This document shows, piece by piece, positions 11,019 through 22,202 of a stretch of 64,000 nt of DNA. The stretch is from Sialis fuliginosa (taxonomy: Eukaryota; Arthropoda; Insecta; Megaloptera; Sialidae). The stretch covers positions 11,098,001 to 11,162,000 of the forward strand of contig OY540821.1 of NCBI GenBank assembly GCA_961205875.1, written 5' to 3'. Both the position numbers and the translations under genes were made by a program. How positions within the stretch are numbered: position 1 is the stretch's first letter; every line of letters starts with the position of its first letter. The notes beneath the pieces are model-generated. The model was not told where the DNA came from and ran no database searches. It was given only the letters and a program-made list of their open reading frames with translations.

Positions 11019-11783
11019 GAATATGTAACATTTTGCGTATATTTTTTGTACAGATGACATGATTTTAAATGATCACCCCTCACATCTTAAGCTCTTAGCC
11101 TACTTTGTGAAGTTGATTCCTCATTATTAAATAATTTAGTTGTCTACTTTTTATAACCCTTTTTTGTTTTACATCTCTTCTCTTTAGTTTTTATTAAAAT
11201 ATCGTTTTGAATAATATCGTTCTCTGGATTGATATTTAAAATATAATTGTAATGCAATATAATATATAAAACTAAAATAACTTTATCACACAATATATAC
11301 ATATATGTATAACGTATATATAGTACATAATATATCGCTACGGGCGATCAAATTCATATTGCTCTCATATAAAAGAAGGGATCAAAGTATAGTCCATTCT
11401 TCGGCGTTTCTTTTGATGTATAGTGCCCTAAAAACTTAAAAAGTACACTTCCGCTACTCCCCATTATTGTCTTCAGAAAGCATGCACAGTACAAGAGTAT
11501 GTGATATAGAATCTAGATATGGCGTAAGATTCAAGCCATTGAATAAAAATATATGAGTGTTGGTAGTTCGTATGTATTATGTAGTTTCAAATTTAAGTAC
11601 TTACTGGGTTTTTTCTAAAAGCTAATAGGTAGATAATGATTATAAAAAATAGACTATTTTTAAAATTATTTATGAGTGCTTTAAATATGGACGAGACTAG
11701 AACGAGATAAGATTAACTTTATTTATATGTCTCGTATAGAAATTTTCAGTGTTAAAGATAATTATGTAACACCGATATTAACT
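11019..11783. other. No gene seen
   Basis: AT-rich with ATATATACATATATGTAT low complexity near 11290-11320 and a CGAGAC cluster near 11690-11745. Confidence 0.5.
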
Positions 11784-11886
11784 GCAGTAGAACCTCCTTA
11801 GTACGTTTTTCGCTATGGTATATTTTTCACGTTAGTGCGTGTTTTTCCCTCAGTCCCTTCAAAAACGTACTAACGAGGTTCTACTG
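11784..11886. mobile_element. 103-bp inverted-repeat element (pogo-like ends)
   Basis: CAGTAGAACCTCCTTAGTAC on the left pairs with GTACTAACGAGGTTCTACTG on the right. The CAGTAGAACCTC start matches 42383. A minimal MITE; no clear TA duplication. Confidence 0.6.
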
Positions 11887-11892
11887 TATTAA

Positions 11893-12092
11893 TAATATAA
11901 AACAAAGTTCTGTCAAAAGTCTGTCTGTACACGATATTCTCAGTAACTACTGAACGGATTTTATTCCGGTTTTCACTAATGGATAGAGTGTTTTAAAGAA
12001 TGGTTTAGGTGTATGTGATAAGTGAAAACAATATTTCATAGGTTTATTACACATTAAATTTATATCCCCAGGTAACACCGGGTCCAATATAT
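11893..12092 (+). mobile_element. Helitron-like element, family A, degraded
   Basis: Has AATATAAAACAAAG, GTCTGTCTGTAC, AACTACTGAACGGATTTTAT and a 3' AGGTAACACCGGGTCCAATAT. The final CTAG has been lost. Confidence 0.7.
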
Positions 12093-12615
12093 AAAGTAAA
12101 ATATATAAAATACGTTATATTTCATAACTTCTTTATTATTACTTTATAATAAATATTCTCGTCTTTGTCTTGAGATTCGCGTCCCACTGGTTTAGAAGCG
12201 CTGATATCACGTATACAACATATAACCAATTTTACACAAAACTGGAAACCACTCTCTAGCAACTGTTGTTGTACTGACGTCACGTTAGTGACCCTCCCCC
12301 CTTTCTTTATACACCCACAATATTTGGGTTTGTCAAGGGCGGAGCTAGATAGGTCCTATGAGGATGTTGATTTTATCTTCAATAACGAATAAATTATTCG
12401 TTCAGAAACCCGACTGACTAACTCCTTTTTTGTCGATTTTTATTATATTTTTAAAACAAAACGAACTTCTTAAAAAAATCCTGTATCTCGTAAGTCCTTG
12501 TACCGCAGTTCCTTTATACAGCAAAATAACTGGTAACAAAGTCGTAAGAAATTGGGTTAATTTTTATTTGTATAATTACATGCATATCAATTATTATTAA
12601 ATCAATTTTTTTTAA
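12093..12615. other. No gene seen
   Basis: Moderately GC stretch at 12170-12360 without terminal repeats or a recognisable frame. Confidence 0.45.
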
Positions 12616-12662
12616 TTGTCAAGTGCGAGTGGAGCCTCACGTATTAGTGACCTGTACCGTAT
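12616..12662 (+). repeat. Short relic of the 29069 repeat
   Basis: TCAAGTGCGAGTGGAGCCTC followed by ...ACCTGTACCGT resembles the head of the interspersed repeat at 29069 (ACAAGTGCGAGTAGGACTCG, TTCCGTACCGT). Confidence 0.4.
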
Positions 12663-12676
12663 AATTTTTCAATTTA

Positions 12677-12980
12677 TTCGCGAATATTAGTTTCGCTCGC
12701 GTGGACTACGGAATTATTGTTTGAGATTTAAAAAAAATATAGTTGAGAAAATATAGATCTTTTAATTCTACACAATTCTTTGCCACATTATGTTGTTCAA
12801 TATTTAACAGTTTAGGCAGAGAAGTTTACCTACCTAACGTAACAAAATATATACTAAAACTTGGGCAAAGAACATATCTATGAATTAAAAAAAAATACGT
12901 TAATCAGATAAGTGTTTCTCAAGTGATAAGCACACTAACGGACGGACAGACAGAGGGACGTTGCGTTTTATAATATGTAA
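12677..12980 (-). mobile_element. Helitron-like element, family C (minus)
   Basis: Shares with 48091-48380 and 44148-44625 the blocks TTCGCTCGC, TTCTACACAATTCTTTGCC, CTAACGTAACAAAATATATA, CATATCTATGAATTAAA and GTTGCGTTTTATAATATGTA. The CTAG end is decayed here but intact at 48091. Confidence 0.65.
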
Positions 12981-13765
12981 AAAAGATGTTGATTAACTTT
13001 AATTTTAGCAACGTTAAGAACTATCTAGTAATAGTCAAATGTTCGTCTGTAAGAAAGCCACCAAAAACGTTAAACGTTATTTGTATTTCTTAGGTTAAAA
13101 TATTCCAAATCTTAGCCTCTTAGGCCAAATTGTTCATTAAATAGAAGATTGTGACAGATACAATGTTGATTCATTGATTCCATTTGTGTTTCTTTTCCAA
13201 AACCAAATCCTTCAGAAATGTTTATACTTACTTTACTTGTATTACTTTTTGTAATATGTATAACTCAAGCTATGAAGGTCGCTATTTCGCAGTTTTAGAT
13301 CCGCCACTGCTTCATGGATGTGTGGTGTGTGTGTGTATGTGTGTGTGTGTGTATAGTGTATTGTAGAGTCCACGGTCACGTATAGAGCGTGTGTTCAATT
13401 CCCGCTGCGCTATGTGCCGCACTGCTTCCGTTTCCGGTGTATTTATTGGGTCGACGACATCAATGGCGAGCAAACGACAAAGAACGTTTAGTACTGATTG
13501 ATTTAACCCCAGAAAACCACCTACTGTTAAGATATTTCGTTTCGACAATCACCTGGTTTAAATAACTTAAATAGAAAGTGAACGTTTTTTTCTCTTAATC
13601 TTAAAAAAATTACAATTAGTTAATAACTCATGAGTCAGTCGTATTTGGGAATTTTTTCATTACCAAAATTGACAAGAAATATATTATTATGTTATGCAAA
13701 AGCTAGTAGAACTGGACGCGATCGTGAATTTTTCGGGTCGTTTTATTTATTTTTTATTTACTATT
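12981..13765. other. GT microsatellite and GC-richer patch
   Basis: An interrupted (GT)n lies at 13320-13352. After it, 13360-13480 is GC-richer and contains GTGTTCAATTCCCGC at about 13390, which resembles a Pol III B box. No convincing A box or 3' tail was found. A 78-codon minus frame (13312-13548) overlaps it without support. Confidence 0.4.
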
Positions 13766-14032
13766 TTACTGTCTGTAGACGCTGTAACTCAAAAACGACA
13801 AACCGTAGAAGAGTGAAAAATGTTATATTAATGATACATTTTCGTCTCGGAAAGAAACTTCATAATTTTAAAACGTGCAAATTAGAGGGAAAAGTTGTAA
13901 TAATCTATAATTTATGTTCTGTTCATTGTTTTCTATATTTTATTAGTTCGCTATAAATATATTTTTAAATAAAATTAGAAACACGTATACTGTTCATTCT
14001 CAGTATTCCGTATAAGAAAGTCCTGTGGTAGT
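13766..14032 (+). repeat. Interspersed repeat, family J copy 1
   Basis: Starts CTGTCTGTAGACGCTGTAAC, passes ATAATTTATGTTCTGTTCAT and ends CAGTATTCCGTATAAGAAAG, TCCTGTGG. Copies at 56772-57296 and (3' part) 26824-26940 share the same blocks and the same end. Superfamily unknown. Confidence 0.6.
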
Positions 14033-15600
14033 TTTTTTAGAAGTATGGGTAATAATTAGTAAACATTAGCTAGATATAATCATATCAATTCTTATATACC
14101 GATCTATATTATAAATAAATTCGCAAATCATTATTTCCCAATACACGTCGTGAGACGACAAAAAAGCTATTGTTTTCAAGTAAAAATCTCAGAAAACACT
14201 TTAAATATTGTACTTGGCAAGGTAAAGTGGTGTAATTTCAAACGATTCTCTATCCTGGAGTTTTTTCGTCGACGAGTTCAAAAACTCATTTGCAGTTTTC
14301 AGAGCTGTTAACTCCGATTCAGCAGTAGTTTTATACTGTCTGAATGAGATTTAAAATTTTCCAATAGCTACGTGCCTATTGCTAAACTTGGAAATTATTT
14401 TCTAAGCGTTGTTTTTCCTAAAGTTTTTTTTTCTTCGTTTTTTTCGTACGAAGATATATGGGCTGATGGATATTTGTATAGGAATGATTTTATTTCAGAA
14501 TTTTATTCTATGAATTACCCAATTTTGAAATGAAAACAGCCCCATAGTCGTACAGCGATACAGAAACAGTAAATTGATGAGAAAAAGAAAAATCTGATCT
14601 ACAAAAATTAGATTTGGTCATGCGATTTTCAAAATTGATATAAATTTTCTACTTTATTTAAATAAAGTAATTTTATTTTATTTCAATCCTTTAGAAATTG
14701 AACATATTAAGCAGATGATTCTTTTAACTATAGTAACACAATACTTTAAAAATAAATTAAAAAGATTTAATAATACTTTTTTGATTTTTCATTTGACACT
14801 GGATCAAATATATGCATTTGTCATCATATCTACTTATTTTAAACCATTTTATAAAATAATGTAAAAACGATCAAATAAAAATATACAAGTAGCAGCTATA
14901 ATAATATATTTATAAAAGATGTGCAACATTTCTTTAACGGAAGTATAAGAAATAAGCGTTATATGTAACAGTAAAATGACAAATTCCTACCCCAGCTATA
15001 AATGCATCCCCTCTATATATATACATACATATTTATAATGTACAAAAATGTATACTGCATATTTTAAGTGACATAAATTTATCTTCGCAGGATGTTCATG
15101 TCCCCTTTCTTCCCCCCCTTTCAAGCACAGCTGTCAATTGCATGCAAGAATTATGGGCATTCTATGTTCATTTATTCATTTTATCTCACTTTGATGATGA
15201 AAATTAATTTTTATTTTATGATAAGTAGCAACGAATAATATAATGGAAGTGATTTTTTTCTCAATATTTTATAGGTTAATTTTCTCTTAGTTAAGTAGAA
15301 TTATTTTGAACATGTATTTATCAAATTTGTAATTCAGTTTATTTATTGGTTCAGTTTATTTATAAAGTTTGTTACTTAGTTGAACAATTCTTAAATTGCA
15401 AATGGAATAAAAACATCTATCAAAAAAAATATTCAAAAAATATATTTGCAATAATCACTTATTTTAATCAGTTATAATATACATCCTTAATATACAAAGC
15501 TCAACGTCTCTCTGTCTGTCTGTCCGTTAGTTACCTTATCATAGGTAGGTTCTCTGGCCAGGTTATAGGCTATATTTTTTTACGTTAGGTAACATAACAA
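14033..15600. other. No gene seen
   Basis: AT-rich, apparently unique. A GTCGTGAGACGAC palindrome sits near 14147. A C-rich patch lies near 15100-15120. Confidence 0.5.
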
Positions 15601-15921
15601 TTTCTTAATAATAGCCGAAGGCGGTCTCGAAGGTCTTCGGGCATTAGATAGTTCTAAAGATAATGTGGTAAGCTATATTTAAAAAAAAACTGGAGTCTCC
15701 TCGATCGCGCCAAGCTCAAATATTAACTATTCAACTTATTTGTTAAATTTTCAATTTAAATTTCTTAATAATAGCCGAAGGCGCACTCGAAGGTCTTCGG
15801 GCATTAGATAGTCTTAAAGATAATGGTGTAAGCTATATTTAAAAAAAAAACTGGAGTCTCCTCGATCGCGCCAAGCTGACATATTAACTATTCAACTTAT
15901 TTGTTAAATTTTCAATTTAAA
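15601..15921 (+). repeat. Tandem pair of a 160-bp unit
   Basis: Units 15601-15760 and 15761-15921 both run TTTCTTAATAATAGCCGAAG, GAAGGTCTTCGGGCATTAGA, CTGGAGTCTCCTCGATCGCG, CCAAGCT, ATATTAACTATTCAAC. They differ at few positions. A diverged relative is inside the mariner at 18214-18420. Candidate satellite or tandemly repeated element. Confidence 0.85.
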
Positions 15922-16449
15922 ATTAAAATACCGTATAAGAAAGTTATAACAGGTTCATTTTTTTACTTTAATTGAATGGTCAATATCATTTAAAATCTCT
16001 AGTTAATTTGTACTAAAACGTTGGTTAATTAAAGTCTAACCGCATATCCTTGTTCATTTTCATTACAATAATACATCACATATACAGCATTATTAAATTT
16101 ATTATGAAAGACAACCACCATAACGTAGAACAGACAACGTGTGCAAAGCACATATCGGTGTTTCTTTGTTTTTGTGCAACACCGTCTCGAATTTTAAGTG
16201 AAAACAACTTACACCGTACTTCCAACATAAATTTGAATGCAACGCTATGCATCTCGAGCCAACTGTCTTCTTACCTCTATAAAAATGATAAAAACATCTT
16301 ATTTACAACCGCATATATTTGGAATACAAATCTATTTTGTATCTATATCTACAAACACGTATATCGGCTGAAAACAGTGGTTGTACTTTTTTTTTTTGGG
16401 ATGACTTTAATTAAAATATGTTAAGAAATTAAATTCAAGTATGGGTTTG
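15922..16449. other. No gene seen
   Basis: Open frame 16050-16424 is AT-rich and lacks any recognisable motif or splice context, so it is not called. Confidence 0.5.
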
Positions 16450-16652
16450 TGACAGTATGTGCACGATTTTTTCAGTAACTACTGAACAGATTTTATTCCG
16501 GTTTTCACTAATAGGTAGATTATTTCATGAGGATGGTTTTTGTGTATATTTTATGAAGTCGAAAAAAAAAAAAATACTTAGCGATAAGTGAAAACAATTT
16601 TTAATAGGTTTATTACAGATTAAATTTATATCCCCGAATAACACCTAGTCAA
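16450..16652 (+). mobile_element. Helitron-like element, family A, degraded
   Basis: GTGCACGATTTTTTCAGTAA, AACAGATTTTATTCCGGTTT, then CCCCGAATAACACCTAGTC at the 3' end, where the hairpin is mutated. Confidence 0.65.
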
Positions 16653-16837
16653 TTCTAAAATGTTATATAGTATGTTACAAGAGTCAGGTATTTTTTACGT
16701 GAAATAAGTCAGTATTTTAATAATAAACCCAATAAAAAATTCCGAATAACACCTAGTCAATTCTGAAATGTTGTATAGTATGTTACAAGAATCAGGTATT
16801 TTTTACGTATTTTAATAATAAACCCAATAAAAAATTA
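16634..16837 (+). repeat. Direct tandem duplication, 108-bp offset
   Basis: CCGAATAACACCTAGTCAAT starts at 16634 and again at 16742. TATAGTATGTTACAAGA, CAGGTATTTTTTACGT and AATAATAAACCCAATAAAAA follow in each. The duplicated block contains the decayed Helitron-like 3' end, so duplication came after insertion. Confidence 0.85.
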
Positions 16838-16896
16838 TAATTTTTAACCTGTTTGTCATGTGATTACAAACGCGTCTGGCACATTTGTTAGTGGTA

Positions 16897-17112
16897 TGAG
16901 GTCACTGTTTTTGCACGGTAGATAAGTACAGCCAATCACCGTGTAAAAAAGATTTATTTATTTATTTAATTTAAAAGGAAAATTTAACAAGAAAAAGAAT
17001 TTCATTGTACGAAAATATATTTTTTTAAATAAATCGTGTAAAATCAAATCAATACGTGTAAAAAAAATATTTTATTGTTATCGACCGATCCATTTGAAAA
17101 CAGAATTGGATG
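16897..17112 (-). mobile_element. TA-flanked MITE, family I copy 2 (inverted)
   Basis: Right end AAAACAGAATTGGATG is followed by TA. The interior (CACCGTGTAAAAAAGATTTA, ACAAGAAAAAGAATTTCATT) is the reverse complement of 5903-6183. The left terminal repeat is decayed. Confidence 0.7.
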
Positions 17113-17997
17113 TACTGCACATAGTCAAAACACTCAATCGCTATTCGTTTGTTTACTGAGGTCTGACGTCACGCATACCATAACTTTTATCCACCTGGAC
17201 AATAATAATAACAAAAATAATGAATTTACTCTGTGGAACTGTAAACCAATTATAGAATAAGTCACATAATATATGTATCTACTGTAAAATATAATTTTTA
17301 CGTCTATGTCAATGAATTTTTTTATTGCATGACACATTCGCTAATTTAAATGAAAAATTCATCACCATATCGCACAACTCATTGTCCAGTTTTTTAATGA
17401 TACAGAACAGTCAATTTTATGCGCATCGTTGTACATAGGTATAGATTCTAGTATATCATTTTCATAAAACAAAAATGTTGAATTTCAAAAAAACAAACTA
17501 TAAAGTAAGTTCAGTCAGTTCGGTTTACAAAATAAAACAGAAGCGACAAATCGTTGGCATTTATCCAATACAATTCACGATAAATAATGCAGGTATAGGT
17601 ACCATTGACTCAAAAACACTTGTTTATTATAGTCGACTCGATCTTTTTACATGTCAAAATTGAAAAACGAATTTATTATCTATTAATTTTCAATCGTGAA
17701 AAAATAATTAAAAAATGAGTTTAAAACAAACTAGAATTTTGAAAAGTTGAACTATATATTATGGTAGTAACATAGGTATAGGTTAAGAGGTGTATTAAGA
17801 GAAATTAAGAATTTTATTTAGATTATTATTATTATACATTTTACTTGATTTTGTCTCTAAACGCAAATTGAGGAAATGCATTTTTGTAACTGATTACAGA
17901 GACTGACCCGAAAGTTTTTCGTGTGCTGAAACCGAATTTGTTCCCAAAAATAATTCAATTAGTACAGGTTCTCGAGTTATATTAACCTAAATGTTAC
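17113..17997. other. No gene seen
   Basis: AT-rich; overlapping short frames on both strands have no support. Confidence 0.5.
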
Positions 17998-18203
17998 TAC
18001 ATGGGCTGAAAAGTATTTGGCCTAAACAATGAAAAAACGATTTTATTCTTCGAGATAATCTCCATACACTTATTCCAACGGTCCTCTAACATTTCGATAC
18101 CGGTCTTATAGTGGTTCGCGTCAAGTCCCTCAAAATAGGCGTTTGTTTCCAACTCGACCTCTACATTAGAGTAAAATTTTTTGCCAGAGAGCCACATTTT
18201 CAA
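17997..18203 (-). pseudogene. Mariner transposase C-terminal fragment
   Basis: The 68-codon minus frame has the conserved C-terminal mariner pattern: a WLSGKKF block, then TNAYFEGL, then Y-x-x-GIEMLEDRWNKC. This region follows the catalytic core in mariner DDD transposases; the catalytic aspartates are absent because the N-terminal two thirds is deleted. The reading frame runs through the terminal repeat, and its stop codon (TAG) is formed by the last repeat base pairs plus the flanking TA. It cannot encode active transposase. Confidence 0.9.
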
Positions 18204-18213
18204 TTTCGAAAAA

Positions 18214-18420
18214 AGTTGAAGTCTGAGCTGAGATATTAACTATTCAACATATTTATTAATTTATAAATTGTAATTTGTTAATAATAGGGGAAGTGGGTCT
18301 TGACGGTTTTAGAGCATTTGATAGTCTTAAAGTTAATGATGTAACCTATATTTAGTCTGTAGGATCACGCCAAGCTGAGATATTAACTATTCAACTTATT
18401 TGTTAATTTATCAATTTTTA
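18214..18420 (+). repeat. Diverged relative of the 160-bp repeat, inside mariner
   Basis: GAGATATTAACTATTCAAC occurs twice (about 18230 and 18380). Between them are TTAATAATAGGGG, GATAGTCTTAAAG and GATCACGCCAAGCTGAG, in the same order as at 15601-15921. Confidence 0.7.
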
Positions 18421-18477
18421 TTTACATTTTCGGTGATTTTTGAACATTTTCTAGGGGGTAGGAGTGCGAAAAAATAA

Positions 18478-18513
18478 ATCTCGCCCAGGGCGCCAGATTT
18501 AAGGCCAGCTCTG
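18478..18513 (-). mobile_element. hAT-type terminus nested in mariner
   Basis: Read on the minus strand this begins CAGAGCTGGCCTTAAATCTG and continues GGCGCCCTGGGCGAG, a common hAT end pattern. The other end was not found. Confidence 0.4.
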
Positions 18514-18594
18514 GTTGGTACTCTATGGAAGTATAAGAGTTTTTTGTTTATTTTGCCATCTGCATGTCAGACCAAAGACTTTTCAGCCCATGTA

Positions 18595-19388
18595 GTATGT
18601 ATGACGATTTTGGACATAGATATTTATGAATATATTACCAAGTAGGTAATTTTTTCTAATGTTTTCCTTCACGGTAACAAACAGTACTATATTTCCCCTT
18701 AAAAATAAACTGTTACTTTAGATTTTTCGCCGAAATACGCCAGTTTTTGTTATATTTGTGTCTAGCCTGCACTCTTATTTGTGATAATACCATATCTTCA
18801 AACTTTATATCAATTTTGGAATTTTTAGGTTTTTCAGTACGCTAAAATAATTAATGCGACACAAAAAATTTCGTGTACCATCGATTAAGAAACGCTGCAT
18901 ATTGTTCATTTGTTTATATGTATGTAACATATACACATACGAGATGTTTATTCTTACAGATCCATCACAACATCAATATTTGATAGCTGGCGAATGCCTG
19001 GGGGTGGAATATATTTATTTTGGATTTCAATTTATTTCGAATCTGGTATTACGGTGCGCTCGCCGCCGCATATACAAAACACACACACATTCAAGGAATG
19101 TCTGATTAATTCTTTCTTTTTATACATGAAAGAAAGATGCATGGATGTGTGCATCCGATTTAAGTTATATGAAACATCTTAAGTTTCCGTTTCACTGGAT
19201 ATTCTGAAGTGACCAGTGAATTTATGTTGAACATGTGTGGAGGAAGAAAATGAAGAAAATCGTCGTGATTTAAACAGTGTGGTGATGTTTATAAAAGTTA
19301 CAAAGATAATTTAGTTTCTTTTTTGGATAGTGGTTCGCATTTTTTGTTTTATTATTTTATGCTTTTTATTAAAATTATGCCTGTCTAT
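18595..19388. other. No gene seen
   Basis: AT-rich; overlapping open frames 18854-19105 and 18994-19182 carry no motif. Confidence 0.5.
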
Positions 19389-19550
19389 CTATACTAATAC
19401 AAATTATCTTAAAAACTACTGGGCCGATTTTGATGAAACATGCACTAACGACTTCCATTAAAAAGTGCTGTAGAAAACATGATATCACTCAAAATAACTG
19501 TTAAAAAAATTAGCACGCGGACGATTTAAACCTTATGCGGGCTTTAACTA
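19389..19550 (+). mobile_element. Possible Helitron-like fragment, family D
   Basis: TCTATACTAATACAAATTAT, ACTACTGGGCCGATTTTGAT, then GCACGCGGACG and ATGCGGGCTTTAACTA. The TCTATACTAATA start and GC-rich tail resemble Helitron-like ends; single copy in the window. Confidence 0.35.
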
Positions 19551-19582
19551 TATATGAGGTGCATCCAAATTTTCAATAAGAT

Positions 19583-20030
19583 ACTGGCACCAGTCTTGGC
19601 CGCAAGGTATACTTATTGGCTTCTTTTTGTAATTATCATGAACTCGTGTTACTAATAAAATAAGTACCTCTTTATTAAATCAATTTAATTACCAATGTCT
19701 GCAAATATAGTTAGTTTCTTAAATAATAGCCTTTTATTTTGTTTCTTTTTTTTCTCCAGTAATGTGCACCCAGTGATGGACATAAAAGTTATAAAATGTA
19801 GAATCGTAAATTTTGAAACAATGATAATATAATAATTTCGAAATAGATTACACTAATAATTAGTTTAAATATCCACCATTTTTACACCAATTGGCCGATT
19901 GTCATCAAATTATCTTGTTTTACAGTTAATTATAATTCAGATATGGTAGTAATCAAATATCAACAGATATTATTTAGTACATTTAATTGAACAAATGTTC
20001 AACACTGGGGTATTATCTAAGACTGGTACT
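19583..20030 (+). mobile_element. TIR MITE, family E copy 1
   Basis: Starts GGCACCAGTCTTGGC and ends with the inverted form GACTGGTACT. Shared internal blocks: AATTATCATGAACTC, CAATTTAATTACCAA, CTGCAAATATAGTTAG and ATTGGCCGATTGTCATCAAA. Copies at 20683-21170 and, inverted, 58934-59332. No ORF. Confidence 0.7.
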
Positions 20031-20682
20031 TTTTGTATGAGTTTAATTAGTTCTACATTAAAATTCGCGAGACTATATATGTATATTCGAACTTTAATAT
20101 TTAAGTCTCTGCAGACGTTTGAGGAAAAATAAATACATATGACAGCTCGTGCATGTATACAGTTTGAGAACTACTGTCATACAGTATAAATAAACTTGTA
20201 TTGGTAAGATATGTACATTTTCTTTTGAGATAAAACAAAAAGATCACGTTCCAGCACTTCATATGCAGCTAGTATCTACTGCATGATAATTTTATATCAT
20301 ACCCCCGGACATCACCACCATCATCATTCCTTTTTTTGCTCTTCTTCTACCTGATGTTCAGTGATAAAAAATAAGGGCGTTCTTTTTTTTTTGTTTCACA
20401 TACACTGAATTTTAATGAAGGCGCGTCTTGAAATTTTTCAAATAAATGTATATCGGTATGTTTACATCATTAGCTATCATGTGATTATTTGGTAAACGTT
20501 AAAGTCTCAAATAGAAAACAGTTTTATGGAAACGGTAGATACAAATAGCTGTTACTATACAAAGTGGCATATGACCTTCCTCACGATGCGTACATACGAC
20601 ACGGTTTTTTCTCGTAACGACAATTATATAATGTTTATTTTGACCTATTTCATATTTTGATTTAAGACAAACTAAGGTAAAA
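20031..20682. other. No gene seen
   Basis: AT-rich; CATCACCACCATCATCATT low complexity near 20310. Minus frame 20499-20744 runs into family E and is not called. Confidence 0.5.
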
Positions 20683-21170
20683 GCACCAGTTATGGCCACT
20701 ATAGGAGCAAGTTTTCGTTTTGTTTGTTTTTTTGTAATTCTCATGAACTCAAGTAATTCTTTATTTAATCAATTTAATTACCAAAGTCCGCAAATATAGT
20801 TTGTTTTTTAAATTATTGCCTTTTTATTTTGTTCATGTTTTTTCTCCAGTAATGGCAAATGTAAAACCAGTAATGAGCACACTTACTAATGATAAGTACT
20901 ACGACACAAACGATATAAAAGAAAGAATCGTCAAATTTGAAACAATGTAAAGCAGTTGCTATGATAATATAATAATGAATTCATAAATAAATTATATTAA
21001 TAATTAGTTTAAATGTCCACCATTTTGACACCTATTGGCCGATTGTCATCAAATCACGCTGTAAGACAGTTAAATGTATATAGATTAATATTCATAAATG
21101 ATAGTAATCAAATATCAACACATGTTTCTAATTCAGTACATTTAATTAAATATTTGCCAAAACTGGTGCC
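20683..21170 (+). mobile_element. TIR MITE, family E copy 2 (best ends)
   Basis: GCACCAGTTATGGC at the left and GCCAAAACTGGTGC at the right form the clearest terminal inverted repeat of the family. The interior matches copy 1 block for block. Length 488 bp. Superfamily unassigned because no clear target duplication could be read. Confidence 0.75.
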
Positions 21171-21970
21171 ACTACCATATATTATTTGCTTTTTCATTTC
21201 ATTCTATTTTAGTAATTATATATAATGGTGTATTACAAATCATAAATAAAAATAAACATTAAGGAAATAGAGACAATTCAAACAAATAATGAAGTATAAT
21301 ACCTGCCTATAAAATATATAAATATAAATAAATAAGTAAATTAGAAAATAATGGCATAGAAATTATAAAATCGTGGAGTTAGTCATTATGGCTTCTAACA
21401 GTTCATTCGACTACCACAGATACTGCAAAAGCACAGTTACACATAACAAATAAAGAGCCCACGCATATCTTATACCATATACATTTAATGCATTTGCATG
21501 CCAAAGGGGAAATAATAAAACATATGAATTTCATAACACTCGGGGAGGCTGAATTCCGAATAAAAAAGCGCCAACGACACATTCATTATAAATAAACTAT
21601 GTAGGAATACGTTAATTGTAAAAGTTCCGCTGCATCATGTAATCAAAAATCCAATTACAAGCAGTAAACTATAAATTACTTTTTTTCTGTAGCACAGTTT
21701 AAAGCGATACATTTTTTTGTTCCTGTATACTGTATATTAAATAAGGTTTTTTCGTTGTGTTGTAGATAACAATAAGTATGTAAATTAATTACTTATAATT
21801 ACACTCTAAGAATGTGTAATAAGTTCTTGTGATGATATTCAGTGATTCTCAAAAATGTCACATATCGAGTTCTAAAGCCATGTTCAGACTAATTGTAAGC
21901 TAGGAGTTTAGTCAAGTGACGAGTATTTTAGTAACTTAACATGTCTGAACAGACAAACTTAAAGGAGCTA
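21171..21970. other. No gene seen
   Basis: AT-rich; no repeat family recognised. Confidence 0.5.
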
Positions 21971-22202
21971 GCAAATTTGCTAGCACTTTCAAATGAGGTA
22001 TCAAACTTATATGACAGTTGAGTTTTTAACAGATATTTGCAAGCGCAGTAAGTTGGTTTAACCGTTTTTACTCAAGGTTGTAAATACACTTTAGTAAATA
22101 TACTTTACATATCTTTAATTTTACTTCCTATGCATGAAATTATCTGTCAAAAACTCCAATAAAACTGTCATATAAGTTTGATACCCCATTTGAAAGTGCA
22201 AT
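21971..22202. mobile_element. Palindromic MITE, family G copy 1
   Basis: Left arm (21983-22035) reads GCACTTTCAAATGAGGTATC, AAACTTATATGACAGTT, and the right arm (about 22140-22200) is its reverse complement. A small GCTAGCAAATTTGCTAGC palindrome sits at the left edge. A relative is at 28858-29045. Confidence 0.7.

Larger units (their letters stand above)
18000..18592 (-). mobile_element. Internally deleted mariner transposon
   Basis: Terminal inverted repeats begin CATGGGCTGAAAAGT at both ends and extend imperfectly (ATTTGGCCTAA against CTTTGGTCTGA). TA duplications sit at 17998-17999 and 18593-18594. The left end encodes the C-terminus of a mariner transposase on the minus strand. At 593 bp it is well below the ~1.3 kb of an intact mariner. 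The lost interior is replaced by a relative of the 160-bp repeat and a hAT-like end. Confidence 0.9.

Noticed and set aside
13385..13410. B-box-like GTGTTCAATTCCCGC (tRNA or SINE)
   Set aside because: No cloverleaf, A box, oligo-T stop or repeated copy could be found.
13630..13956. 108-codon + ORF
   Set aside because: It overlaps the start of repeat family J, whose other copies are not open.
15601..15921. CRISPR-like direct repeats
   Set aside because: Only two contiguous 160-bp units without spacers, in a eukaryotic setting.
16050..16424. 124-codon + ORF
   Set aside because: Composition is I/N/F/Y-rich as expected from AT-rich noise; no domain, no neighbouring exon.
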